Source: Lachnospiraceae bacterium UBA7598 (GTDB lineage Bacteria > Bacillota > Clostridia > Lachnospirales > Lachnospiraceae). Taken from it: DNA of 5,387 bases. Shown one piece after another: positions 1 through 5,387 of the stretch (position 1 is its first letter; each line of letters begins with the position of its first letter). The position numbers and the translations under genes were made by a program. The DNA is taken from the NCBI GenBank assembly GCA_002474415.1, contig DLQV01000068.1, forward strand, positions 1 through 5,387. Direction: 5' to 3'. A model generated the notes under the pieces. That model was not told the origin of the DNA and ran no database searches. It was given only the letters and a program-made list of their open reading frames with translations.

Positions 1-298
1 ACTGGCCCTGGCAGATTCCATGAATGAGGCATTGGATGAGGCATATACCTATACCTATGACAGAAGCCAGAAGCGCAAGAAGAGAGATAAATATGAAATT
101 GGAATTTCTTCTGTCCGTGGTGGAAACATTGTCGGAGAGCATGAGGTAATTTTTGCCGGACAGGATGAAGTGATCGAATTCAAGCATACGGCATACTCCA
201 AAGCGGTATTTGCAAAGGGGGCTGTGGAAGCGGCAAAATTCTTAAAAGGAAAGCCGGCAGGACATTACGATATGGCAGATGTCATTGCAGCAAAATAA
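1..298 (+). CDS. dapB: 4-hydroxy-tetrahydrodipicolinate reductase, C-terminal part (5' end outside window)
   Basis: Cytoplasmic enzyme that reduces the dapA product with NAD(P)H to tetrahydrodipicolinate in the lysine/diaminopimelate pathway, which feeds peptidoglycan and lysine synthesis. The frame is open from base 2 (codons for LALADSMNEAL), so the ATG at base 20 is an internal Met and not the start. The 98 visible residues are the C-terminal part of a protein normally about 250 residues long. Seen directly: the family signature SVRGGNIVGEHEVIF, then a stretch containing IEFKHTAYSKAVFAKGA, which matches the 'H-A-S/Y-S-R/K-x-x-F-A-x-G-A' block of DapB, and the usual ending GHYDMADVI. The LALAD segment fits the region just after the conserved SGTA substrate-binding motif, which lies outside the window. 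It ends in TAA and is followed 8 bases later by a terminator, so it closes an upstream unit. The family call is very secure; the missing N-terminal NAD(P)-binding half cannot be inspected. Confidence 0.95.
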   Translation, partial: LALADSMNEALDEAYTYTYDRSQKRKKRDKYEIGISSVRGGNIVGEHEVIFAGQDEVIEFKHTAYSKAVFAKGAVEAAKFLKGKPAGHYDMADVIAAK

Positions 299-306
299 AT
301 GGAGAG

Positions 307-335
307 AGAGGCACTGGTAATCAGTGTCTCTTTTT
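307..335 (+). terminator. Rho-independent terminator after dapB
   Basis: An inverted repeat pairs AGAGGCACTG (307-316) with CAGTGTCTCT (322-331). This gives ten pairs including one G-T wobble around a five-base loop, followed directly by a T run ending at 335. The purines just upstream (303-306) can extend the pairing into the T run. It lies 8 bases past the dapB stop and before the next promoter, which is where a terminator separating two units should be. Confidence 0.88.
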
Positions 336-346
336 ATGCAAAATGT

Positions 347-376
347 TTGACAGTGCAGCTGGTTCGTATTTATAAT
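347..376 (+). promoter_or_regulatory. Housekeeping sigma-A (sigma-70 type) promoter for the protease-pyr unit
   Basis: There is an exact consensus -35 box TTGACA (347-352) and an exact -10 box TATAAT (371-376), separated by 18 bases. There is no TGn extension before the -10 box. Transcription would be expected to start near base 383, leaving a leader of about 30 bases before the ATG at 414. The promoter sits immediately after the dapB terminator. I see no inverted repeat overlapping the boxes that would suggest an operator. Confidence 0.82.
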
Positions 377-413
377 GGAAGGAAGAAACTTAGCGATAAG
401 AAAGAGGTAGAGA

Positions 414-2189
414 ATGAAAAATCAGACCAGAAGACTTGCAGCATTTTTGCTCACAGCGGCAGTTGCATTGGCTGGAATCCCGGGAGCAGCGGAGCCGGTT
501 TATGCACAGAAGGCCGGCGGATACAGGGAGTCGCCGAACAGTGAAAATGTTCCGGCTGTAAAAGAAACCGGTTCCCGGTTGAAAAAGGCATCTGCGGTAC
601 CATCGGTGTACATGAATCAGTTGTCCGAACTTATGATTCGTTACCCGGCGACACGCGATCAGGGAAAATATGATACATGCTGGGCGTTTTCAGCAATCGG
701 ACTTGCAGAGTTTGATCTGATTGCGGACAATCAGACGGCAGATAAAGGGATCGATTTAAGTGAGTTACAGCTTGCGTATTTTACCTATAACAACGCAGAG
801 GATCCGCTGGGTGGAACATTCGGGGATTCCCTGAACATTACCAATCGGCAGAATTACCTGACGATCGGAGGAAATCTTGATTTTGCCAGCCGGGCGCTCC
901 TGCAGTGGGAGGGAGTAACCGATGAGAATCGTGTGCCGTATGCCATTGCGCCAACGACTACAGCCTTGGCAAAAAATTATGCATTTGATCAGGATGTAGC
1001 GCATCTGCAGAATGTATATATTATCAATGTCCATAAAAATGCAACACAGCTGAAACGTGAAATTATGAAGCATGGCTCCGCTGGTTTGGGATTGTATATG
1101 GACGGAACTACAAATTATGCGGGATCTGCAGTCTATGCACAGACCGGGGAGACGGTTGCAACCTATTACTGTCCATATGCAAGTGCACCGTCAAATCACG
1201 CGGTAAATATTGTGGGATGGGATGACAATTTCCCGGCATCTTCGTTTAAAAGTAAGCCGCAGGGAAACGGAGCATGGCTTTGCAGAAACAGCTGGTCGGA
1301 TAAAACAGAGAACAGTATCAACAGTTATTTCTGGCTTTCCTATTACGATAAATCCATCGAGGGCGCAGCCTGGATTTTTGATTTTGAACCTGCGGATAAT
1401 TATGATTACAATTATCAGTATGATGGTGGCGCCGATGTGGGCAAATTACTGCAGACACCAGTCGCTGCCAATGTTTTTCAGGCAAAAAAAGCGGATAATG
1501 AGTTGATTAAGGCGGTTTCACTTTCTCTCTCAAAAGATGCCAATGTTCCTTATACTGTCAGTGTATATACCAATCTGACAAATCTGCATAATCCAAAGAG
1601 CGGAGTGCTTGCAGCACAGGTATCCGGTACGACGACTTATGCAGGAACGCATACGATCAAATTGAATAAAGCGGTATCTGTGCCAAAGGGAACCTATTAT
1701 GCGATTGTTGTTAATCTGAAGAATAGCAGTGCCGGCCTGGACGTGGAGTATGCGGTCAGTGGGGATGGACTGACCAGTAAAGTATATTGTGATTATAACC
1801 AGAGTTTTCTCTATCGTGGTGGTGGATGGGAAGATATGGCAGATATAAGCAGCAGTTATGGTGGAAGAGTGGGAAATATCTGTATCAAGGCCTATGCAGA
1901 CAATGCCGGGACAAGCATTGGCGCAGTAAAAAATATCAAGGTCGCCCGCAGTGCAAAAAATGCAGTTCGCATTTCCTGGAGCAGAACGGCCGGCGCAAAA
2001 GGTTATGAGATCTATCAGGCTTCCAGCAAAAATGGAACTTATAAAAAGATTGCGACAACAACTGCAGCAAATTATAAAATAAAAACAACTTCCAAAAAGG
2101 CCGTTTATTACAAAGTACGTGCTTATAAGACGACGCAGGAAAATCAGATTTGTGGTAAATTTTCCGGATCTGTCGCTGTGAAACGTTAA
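414..2189 (+). CDS. Secreted papain-like (C1 family) cysteine protease with lectin-like and fibronectin type III-like C-terminal domains
   Basis: A 591-residue predicted extracellular peptidase. Residues 1-31 form a Sec signal peptide: basic MKNQTRR, a hydrophobic core, and a likely cut after VYA (29-31). The catalytic domain (about 64-325) shows the papain set in order: Gln83 of the oxyanion hole, nucleophile Cys89 in YDTCWAFSA, His262 in NHAVNIVGWDD, and Asn292 in RNSW. The Gln-to-Cys spacing of six equals that of papain. The next part (about 345-495) is rich in beta-strand-like sequence (VSVYTNL, GTYYAIVVNL) and resembles the lectin-like domain found after clostridial C1 peptidases. Residues about 502-591 look like a fibronectin type III module (VKNIKVA, VRISWS, GYEIYQAS, YYKVRAY). 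There is no sortase motif, membrane anchor or recognised wall-binding repeat, so it is probably released or loosely held. The pre-catalytic segment is too short for a classical I29 inhibitor prodomain. AGAGGT at 403-408 serves the ATG at 414. The substrate is unknown. It is the first gene after the promoter and lies 15 bases before pyrC. Confidence 0.9.
   Translation: MKNQTRRLAAFLLTAAVALAGIPGAAEPVYAQKAGGYRESPNSENVPAVKETGSRLKKASAVPSVYMNQLSELMIRYPATRDQGKYDTCWAFSAIGLAEFDLIADNQTADKGIDLSELQLAYFTYNNAEDPLGGTFGDSLNITNRQNYLTIGGNLDFASRALLQWEGVTDENRVPYAIAPTTTALAKNYAFDQDVAHLQNVYIINVHKNATQLKREIMKHGSAGLGLYMDGTTNYAGSAVYAQTGETVATYYCPYASAPSNHAVNIVGWDDNFPASSFKSKPQGNGAWLCRNSWSDKTENSINSYFWLSYYDKSIEGAAWIFDFEPADNYDYNYQYDGGADVGKLLQTPVAANVFQAKKADNELIKAVSLSLSKDANVPYTVSVYTNLTNLHNPKSGVLAAQVSGTTTYAGTHTIKLNKAVSVPKGTYYAIVVNLKNSSAGLDVEYAVSGDGLTSKVYCDYNQSFLYRGGGWEDMADISSSYGGRVGNICIKAYADNAGTSIGAVKNIKVARSAKNAVRISWSRTAGAKGYEIYQASSKNGTYKKIATTTAANYKIKTTSKKAVYYKVRAYKTTQENQICGKFSGSVAVKR
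2050..2078 (+). promoter_or_regulatory. Possible internal promoter for pyrC, inside the 3' end of the protease gene
   Basis: TTGCGA (2050-2055, four of six consensus bases) and TATAAA (2073-2078, five of six) are separated by 17 bases, in an A+T-rich stretch about 125 bases upstream of the pyrC start. It would allow pyr expression independent of the protease promoter. The Lys- and Tyr-rich coding sequence here can produce such boxes by chance, so this is tentative. Confidence 0.3.
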
Positions 2190-2204
2190 AAGAAAGGAAA
2201 AAGA

Positions 2205-3491
2205 ATGACAATTTTAATCAAAGGAGGACATGTCATCAATCCGGCAACACAGATGGATGAGATGGCAGATGTCCTGATCGAAGATCAGAAGATAAAAAAG
2301 ATTGGAAAAGAACTTCCAGAAAAAGAAGCAGAACGAGTGATCCAGGCGGACGGATGTTATGTGATGCCAGGATTCATTGATATGCATGTACATTTCCGTG
2401 ATCCGGGATTTGAGCAGAAAGAGGACATTTATACCGGGATGCAGGCCGCAGCACATGGTGGATATACGACAGTGCTGACTATGCCAAACACGAAACCAGT
2501 AGCAGACAATCCGGATATTATCAATTATGTGCACAACAAAGCAAAGTCCGGAAACTGTATTCATGTCTTGCAGGTTGGTGCGGTGACAAAGGGACAGCAG
2601 GGAAAAGAGCTTGCAGATATTGAGGGAATGGTCAAAGCAGGAAGTCCGGCAATCAGTGAGGACGGCAAATCTGTCATGGATGCCGCTTTGTATCGGGACG
2701 GTATGCTGGAGGCAGCGCGTCTGGGCATTCCGGTACTTGCCCATTGCGAGGATATCCATATGGTACGCGGAGGCGTCATGAATGCCGATGCAAAAGCAAA
2801 AGAACTGGGACTCCCGGGAATTACCAATTCCGTGGAGGATGTAATTGTTGCAAGAGATATTATTCTTGCAAAAGATACCGGAGCGCAGCTTCATTTGTGT
2901 CATTGTTCCACAAAGGATTCCGTGCTCATGGTAAAAGTGGCAAAGGAGGAAGGTGTCCGGGTATCGGCAGAAGTGTGTCCACATCATTTTACGCTGTCTA
3001 CAGACGATATGAAAGAAGCGGATACCAATTACAAGATGAATCCGCCACTCCGTACAAAGGAAGATGTGAAAGCACTGCGTGAGGGCCTGCGGGATGGTAT
3101 TATGGAAGTGATTTCCACAGATCATGCGCCACATACGTTTGAAGATAAAAACCGTTCGATGCAGGAAGCACCGTTTGGAATTGTCGGACTGGAAACCGCC
3201 GCATGTCTTACCCACAATGAACTGGTACTCGGTGGATATCTGACACCGATGCAGATGGCAGCGTGCATGAGTTACCATCCGGCACAGATTGTCGGTATTG
3301 ACAAGGGAGATATCCAGCCGGGAAAAGCGGCAGATGTCGTGATCTTTGATCCAAAGGAAACCTACCGCATTGACAAAAATACATTTGCTTCCAAGGGAAG
3401 AAATACACCGTTTGACGGGAAAAAAGTTACGGGACGTGTGAAGTGCACGATCTGTGACGGTGAAGTTGTATTTAATGAATTAAATAAGTAA
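2205..3491 (+). CDS. pyrC: Dihydroorotase, class I
   Basis: Cytoplasmic zinc amidohydrolase that cyclises N-carbamoyl-L-aspartate to dihydroorotate, the third step of UMP synthesis. At 428 residues it has the usual length of the bacterial class I enzyme. The TIM-barrel metal site is readable: His61 and His63 in DMHVHFRDPG (Arg65 for substrate carboxylate), Asp153 in SEDG, His180 in LAHCE, His233 in LCHCS and Asp306 in STDHAPH. Asn95 in MPNTKP is a further substrate-site residue. In this class, as in the Bacillus and Aquifex enzymes, an Asp at the 153 position bridges the metals in place of the carboxylated lysine of E. coli-type PyrC. The ending IQPGKAADVVIFDP followed by NTPFDGKKVTGRV is the typical small beta domain. 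AAAGGAA at 2193-2199 is well spaced for the ATG at 2205. It follows the protease gene by 15 bases and precedes pyrF by 24. Two TAA stops stand in tandem (3489-3494). Hydantoinase or allantoinase is less likely given the FRDPG and STDHAPH motifs and the pyr neighbours. Confidence 0.96.
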   Translation: MTILIKGGHVINPATQMDEMADVLIEDQKIKKIGKELPEKEAERVIQADGCYVMPGFIDMHVHFRDPGFEQKEDIYTGMQAAAHGGYTTVLTMPNTKPVADNPDIINYVHNKAKSGNCIHVLQVGAVTKGQQGKELADIEGMVKAGSPAISEDGKSVMDAALYRDGMLEAARLGIPVLAHCEDIHMVRGGVMNADAKAKELGLPGITNSVEDVIVARDIILAKDTGAQLHLCHCSTKDSVLMVKVAKEEGVRVSAEVCPHHFTLSTDDMKEADTNYKMNPPLRTKEDVKALREGLRDGIMEVISTDHAPHTFEDKNRSMQEAPFGIVGLETAACLTHNELVLGGYLTPMQMAACMSYHPAQIVGIDKGDIQPGKAADVVIFDPKETYRIDKNTFASKGRNTPFDGKKVTGRVKCTICDGEVVFNELNK

Positions 3492-3515
3492 TAAATAAGA
3501 AGGGAAATCAATCAC

Positions 3516-4448
3516 ATGATTAACAAATTAGTACAAAAAATTAAAAAAACCAATGCACCTATCGTTGTGGGACTCGATCCGATGCTTTCCTATGTGCCGG
3601 AACACATACAAAAAGCAGCGTTTGCTCAGTTTGGTGAGACGTTAGAGGGAGCAGCAGAAGCCATCTGGCAGTACAATAAGGCAATTGTCGATGCAACATA
3701 TGATCTGATTCCTGCTGTGAAGCCACAGATCGCGATGTATGAGCAGTTTGGTGTGGCTGGTGTAGCGGCATTCCAGAAGACAGTAGATTACTGCCATGAG
3801 AAAGATCTGGTTGTCATCGGAGATGTAAAGCGCGGGGATATCGGTTCCACATCCGCAGCCTATGCGACCGGACATCTTGGAAAAGTACAGATCGGAAGCA
3901 AAACATATACCGGTTTTAATGAGGATTTTGCTACAGTAAATCCATATCTGGGAACCGATGGCATCAAGCCGTTTGTGGATGTATGCAAAGAAGAAAAGAA
4001 AGGAATCTTTATTCTCGTAAAGACTTCCAATCCATCCAGTGGAGAGTTCCAGGATCGTCTGATCGACGGCCGTCCGCTGTATGAACTGGTTGGCGAAAAG
4101 GTAGCAGAGTGGGGAAGCGAATGTATGGGAGATTCCTACAGCTATGTTGGAGCGGTTGTCGGAGCAACGTATCCGGAACAGGGAGAAATTCTCCGTAAAG
4201 TGATGCCGAAGTCGTTTATTCTGGTGCCAGGATATGGTGCACAGGGAGGACAGGGCAAGGATCTGGTACATTTCTTTAACGAGGATGGATTAGGAGCAAT
4301 CGTAAACTCTTCCCGTGGTATCATCTGTGCTTACAAACAGGACAAGTATAAAGAGCAGGGAATTACACCGGAGAACTTCGCAGATGCCTCCCGTCTGGCA
4401 GTCAAAGATATGATCGCAGATATATCCGGAGCACTTGCACAGAGATAA
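3516..4448 (+). CDS. pyrF: Orotidine 5'-phosphate decarboxylase, long (type 2) form
   Basis: Cytoplasmic enzyme that decarboxylates OMP to UMP, the last step of de novo pyrimidine synthesis; it needs no cofactor. The protein has 310 residues, longer than the roughly 230-240 of the E. coli/Bacillus form. This places it in the long subfamily also found in mycobacteria and many Clostridia. Visible motifs are VVGLDP (Asp21, ribose contact), AVKPQ with Lys69, the catalytic D-x-K-R-x-D-I motif as GDVKRGDIG (Asp103, Lys105, Asp108), ILVKTSNPS, VPGYGAQGGQG (237-247) and NSSRGI with Arg267 for the phosphate. All expected catalytic residues are present. An AAGGG at 3500-3504 lies 11 bases before the ATG, a slightly long spacing, but no better start exists nearby and the N-terminus aligns with the family. 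It sits between pyrC and pyrK on the same strand with short gaps and no terminator, consistent with co-transcription. Confidence 0.96.
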   Translation: MINKLVQKIKKTNAPIVVGLDPMLSYVPEHIQKAAFAQFGETLEGAAEAIWQYNKAIVDATYDLIPAVKPQIAMYEQFGVAGVAAFQKTVDYCHEKDLVVIGDVKRGDIGSTSAAYATGHLGKVQIGSKTYTGFNEDFATVNPYLGTDGIKPFVDVCKEEKKGIFILVKTSNPSSGEFQDRLIDGRPLYELVGEKVAEWGSECMGDSYSYVGAVVGATYPEQGEILRKVMPKSFILVPGYGAQGGQGKDLVHFFNEDGLGAIVNSSRGIICAYKQDKYKEQGITPENFADASRLAVKDMIADISGALAQR

Positions 4449-4470
4449 AAATAAAGTCGTGATTTTACAA

Positions 4471-4478
4471 AAGGGAGA
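4471..4478 (+). promoter_or_regulatory. Ribosome binding site that bears on the pyrK start
   Basis: AAGGGAGA lies 3 bases before a TTG (4482) and 12 bases before an in-frame ATG (4491). The core GGGAG is at normal spacing for the TTG and rather far from the ATG. This favours TTG, though not decisively. Confidence 0.6.
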
Positions 4479-4481
4479 CAG

Positions 4482-5282
4482 TTGGATTTTATGAGTGAAA
4501 AATTTCAGGAAAATGTTACAGTGCTGAAACAGCAGTGCATCGGAAAAGATATCTATGATATGACAATCCAGACGAAGGAGATTGCAGGGCATGCGAAGGC
4601 AGGACAGTTTGTATCGTTGTACAGTAATGATGCCAGCAAGCTTCTGCCACGCCCGATCAGTCTGTGTGGGATTGATTCGCAGGCAGGAACACTTCGTCTT
4701 GTATACCGGGTAACGGGAGAAGGAACCGGAACGGAAGAATTCTCCCAGTTAAAAGCGGGTGATACGATCCGGGTATTGGGACCGCTTGGAAACGGATTTA
4801 CCGTGGAGCCGGGAAAGAAGGCTTTCCTGATCGGTGGTGGAATCGGAATTCCTCCGATGCTTGAACTTGCAAAGAGCATCAAGGCTGCCGGCACCTGTGA
4901 ATTCGTCAGTGTGATGGGCTACAGGGACGCGCAGACGTTTCTTCTGGATGAATTTAAAGAGCAGGGAGACTGTTATGTGGCAACGGAAGATGGAAGTGTC
5001 GGTGCAAAGGGAAATGTGCTGGATGCTATCAAAAAGTATAAGTTAAATGCAGATGTAATATATGCGTGCGGACCGACACCAATGCTGCGGGCATTGAAGG
5101 CGTATGCGGCAGAGCAGGGCATGACCTGTTATATTTCCATGGAAGAACGGATGGCATGTGGAATCGGTGCATGTCTGGCATGTGTGTGCAATTCCAAAGA
5201 AAAAGATGCACATTCCAATGTGAAAAACAAAAGAATCTGTAAAGAAGGGCCGGTATTTCTGGCTGAGGAGGTGGATCTGTAA
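4482..5282 (+). CDS. pyrK: Dihydroorotate dehydrogenase B, NAD+-linked electron-transfer subunit
   Basis: Iron-sulfur flavoprotein that pairs with type 1B PyrD. It carries electrons from dihydroorotate oxidation to NAD+ through FAD and a [2Fe-2S] cluster. Numbered from the TTG (266 residues), the FAD-binding beta-barrel covers about 10-105 with the flavin motif RPISLCGI (57-64). The ferredoxin reductase-like NAD domain follows, with [12 protein letters not shown] (115-126) and YACGPTPML (194-202). The C-terminal cluster motif is Cys226-x4-Cys231-x2-Cys234 in [13 protein letters not shown], with the fourth ligand most likely Cys253 in RICKEGPVF; Cys236 is an extra cysteine beside the third ligand. 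The [12 protein letters not shown] stretch distinguishes PyrK from general ferredoxin reductases. The start is uncertain: TTG at 4482 fits the ribosome site better, while ATG at 4491 would give a 263-residue protein starting MSEKFQE. The 33-base gap after pyrF shows no terminator. The stop overlaps the pyrD start by one base. Confidence 0.95.
   Translation: MDFMSEKFQENVTVLKQQCIGKDIYDMTIQTKEIAGHAKAGQFVSLYSNDASKLLPRPISLCGIDSQAGTLRLVYRVTGEGTGTEEFSQLKAGDTIRVLGPLGNGFTVEPGKKAFLIGGGIGIPPMLELAKSIKAAGTCEFVSVMGYRDAQTFLLDEFKEQGDCYVATEDGSVGAKGNVLDAIKKYKLNADVIYACGPTPMLRALKAYAAEQGMTCYISMEERMACGIGACLACVCNSKEKDAHSNVKNKRICKEGPVFLAEEVDL
5266..5273 (+). promoter_or_regulatory. Strong ribosome binding site for pyrD inside the end of pyrK
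   Basis: AGGAGGTG is a full-length match to the anti-Shine-Dalgarno sequence, 8 bases before the pyrD ATG. It encodes part of the PyrK tail (AEEVDL). It is the best ribosome site in the window, so pyrD need not depend only on ribosomes coming off pyrK. Confidence 0.85.
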
Positions 5283-5387
5283 TGAATACAAGTGTGGAAT
5301 TATGTGGTGTTACCTTAAAAAATCCGGTAATGACGGCATCCGGAACCTTTGGCTCCGGAGCAGAATACAGTGAGTTTACAGACTTAC
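5282..5387 (+). CDS. pyrD: Dihydroorotate dehydrogenase catalytic subunit, type 1B, N-terminal part (3' end outside window)
   Basis: FMN-containing catalytic subunit that oxidises dihydroorotate to orotate and works in complex with PyrK. Only 35 codons are visible. They begin [17 protein letters not shown] and continue [15 protein letters not shown], which matches the start of the type 1 DHOD barrel (L-K-N-P-hydrophobic then A-S-G-x-F-G-x-G-x-E-Y). The ATG at 5282 shares its first base with the pyrK TAA stop (TAATG) and is preceded by a strong ribosome site. Direct linkage to pyrK identifies it as the 1B (NAD-linked) class. The catalytic cysteine and FMN-binding residues lie beyond the edge, so its integrity cannot be judged. 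Confidence 0.93.
   Translation, partial: MNTSVELCGVTLKNPVMTASGTFGSGAEYSEFTDL

Noticed and set aside
299..544. An 81-codon open frame starting at the ATG just after the dapB stop
   Set aside because: It reads through the terminator and the promoter, has no ribosome binding site of its own, and runs out of frame into the protease signal peptide region. Its product resembles no protein family.
1936..2211. A 91-codon antisense open frame across the protease-pyrC junction
   Set aside because: It mirrors the Lys-rich end of the protease gene, so its Phe/Leu-rich product is what the reverse strand of such sequence gives by chance. No ribosome site or family match was seen.
2744..3082. A 112-codon same-strand open frame inside pyrC in another frame
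   Set aside because: It is fully contained in pyrC, the composition is implausible (many Arg, Tyr, Ser and Cys), and no ribosome site or motif was seen.
2214..3278. A 354-codon antisense open frame opposite pyrC
   Set aside because: It is a shadow of pyrC codon usage. Its product is rich in Cys, His and Ile with no recognisable motif, and pyrC itself has every catalytic residue.
3370..3375. TTGACA inside the 3' end of pyrC, considered as a -35 box for pyrF
   Set aside because: No TATAAT-like sequence lies 16-19 bases downstream; that position reads as purine-rich coding sequence. The TTGACA at 3298-3303 fails for the same reason.
3642..4271. A 209-codon antisense open frame opposite pyrF
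   Set aside because: It lies wholly within the well-supported pyrF gene, has no family resemblance, and its composition is typical of a reverse-strand shadow.
4449..4481. Possible weak hairpin between pyrF and pyrK (AAAAT and ATTTT segments)
   Set aside because: The pairing is short, made only of A-T pairs, and has no following T run, so it would neither terminate transcription nor be stable.

Overview
This window looks like the chromosome of a low-to-moderate GC Gram-positive anaerobe of the class Clostridia, most likely Lachnospiraceae. The evidence is the strong AGGAGG-type ribosome binding sites, the tight same-strand packing, the two-subunit NAD-linked dihydroorotate dehydrogenase (PyrK plus a type 1B PyrD), the long OMP decarboxylase, and a secreted C1-family protease with a clostridial-style C-terminus. 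The lineage is inferred from gene style and not from a database search.

Layout, all on the + strand. (1) Bases 1-298 hold the last 98 codons of dapB (lysine/diaminopimelate synthesis), followed by a clear intrinsic terminator at about 307-335. (2) A new transcription unit begins with a near-perfect sigma-A promoter (TTGACA at 347, TATAAT at 371, 18-base spacer) and a leader of about 30 bases. Its first gene (414-2189) encodes a 591-residue secreted papain-like cysteine protease. It has a signal peptide, a catalytic domain with Gln83/Cys89/His262/Asn292, a probable lectin-like beta domain and a C-terminal fibronectin type III-like domain. (3) Only 15 bases later, with no terminator, comes a pyrimidine biosynthesis cluster: pyrC (dihydroorotase), pyrF (OMP decarboxylase), pyrK (electron-transfer subunit of dihydroorotate dehydrogenase) and the first 35 codons of pyrD (catalytic subunit), which overlaps pyrK by one base. 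The cluster continues past the right edge.

Function. PyrC makes dihydroorotate from carbamoyl aspartate. PyrD with PyrK oxidises it to orotate, passing electrons through FMN, a [2Fe-2S] cluster and FAD to NAD+. After PyrE (not in this window), PyrF decarboxylates OMP to UMP. The protease has no known role in this pathway, but its gene is arranged as the first cistron of the same likely transcript.

The biosynthetic genes are ordinary members of well-known families. The parts worth a second look are the protease at the head of the pyr cluster, the absence of any visible pyr leader or attenuator, a possible internal promoter at the 3' end of the protease gene, and the TTG/ATG start choice in pyrK. 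I see no mobile elements, CRISPR arrays, tRNAs or rRNAs. No stretch over 300 bases lacks a gene; the largest gap is the 115 bases at 299-413, which contain the terminator and promoter.
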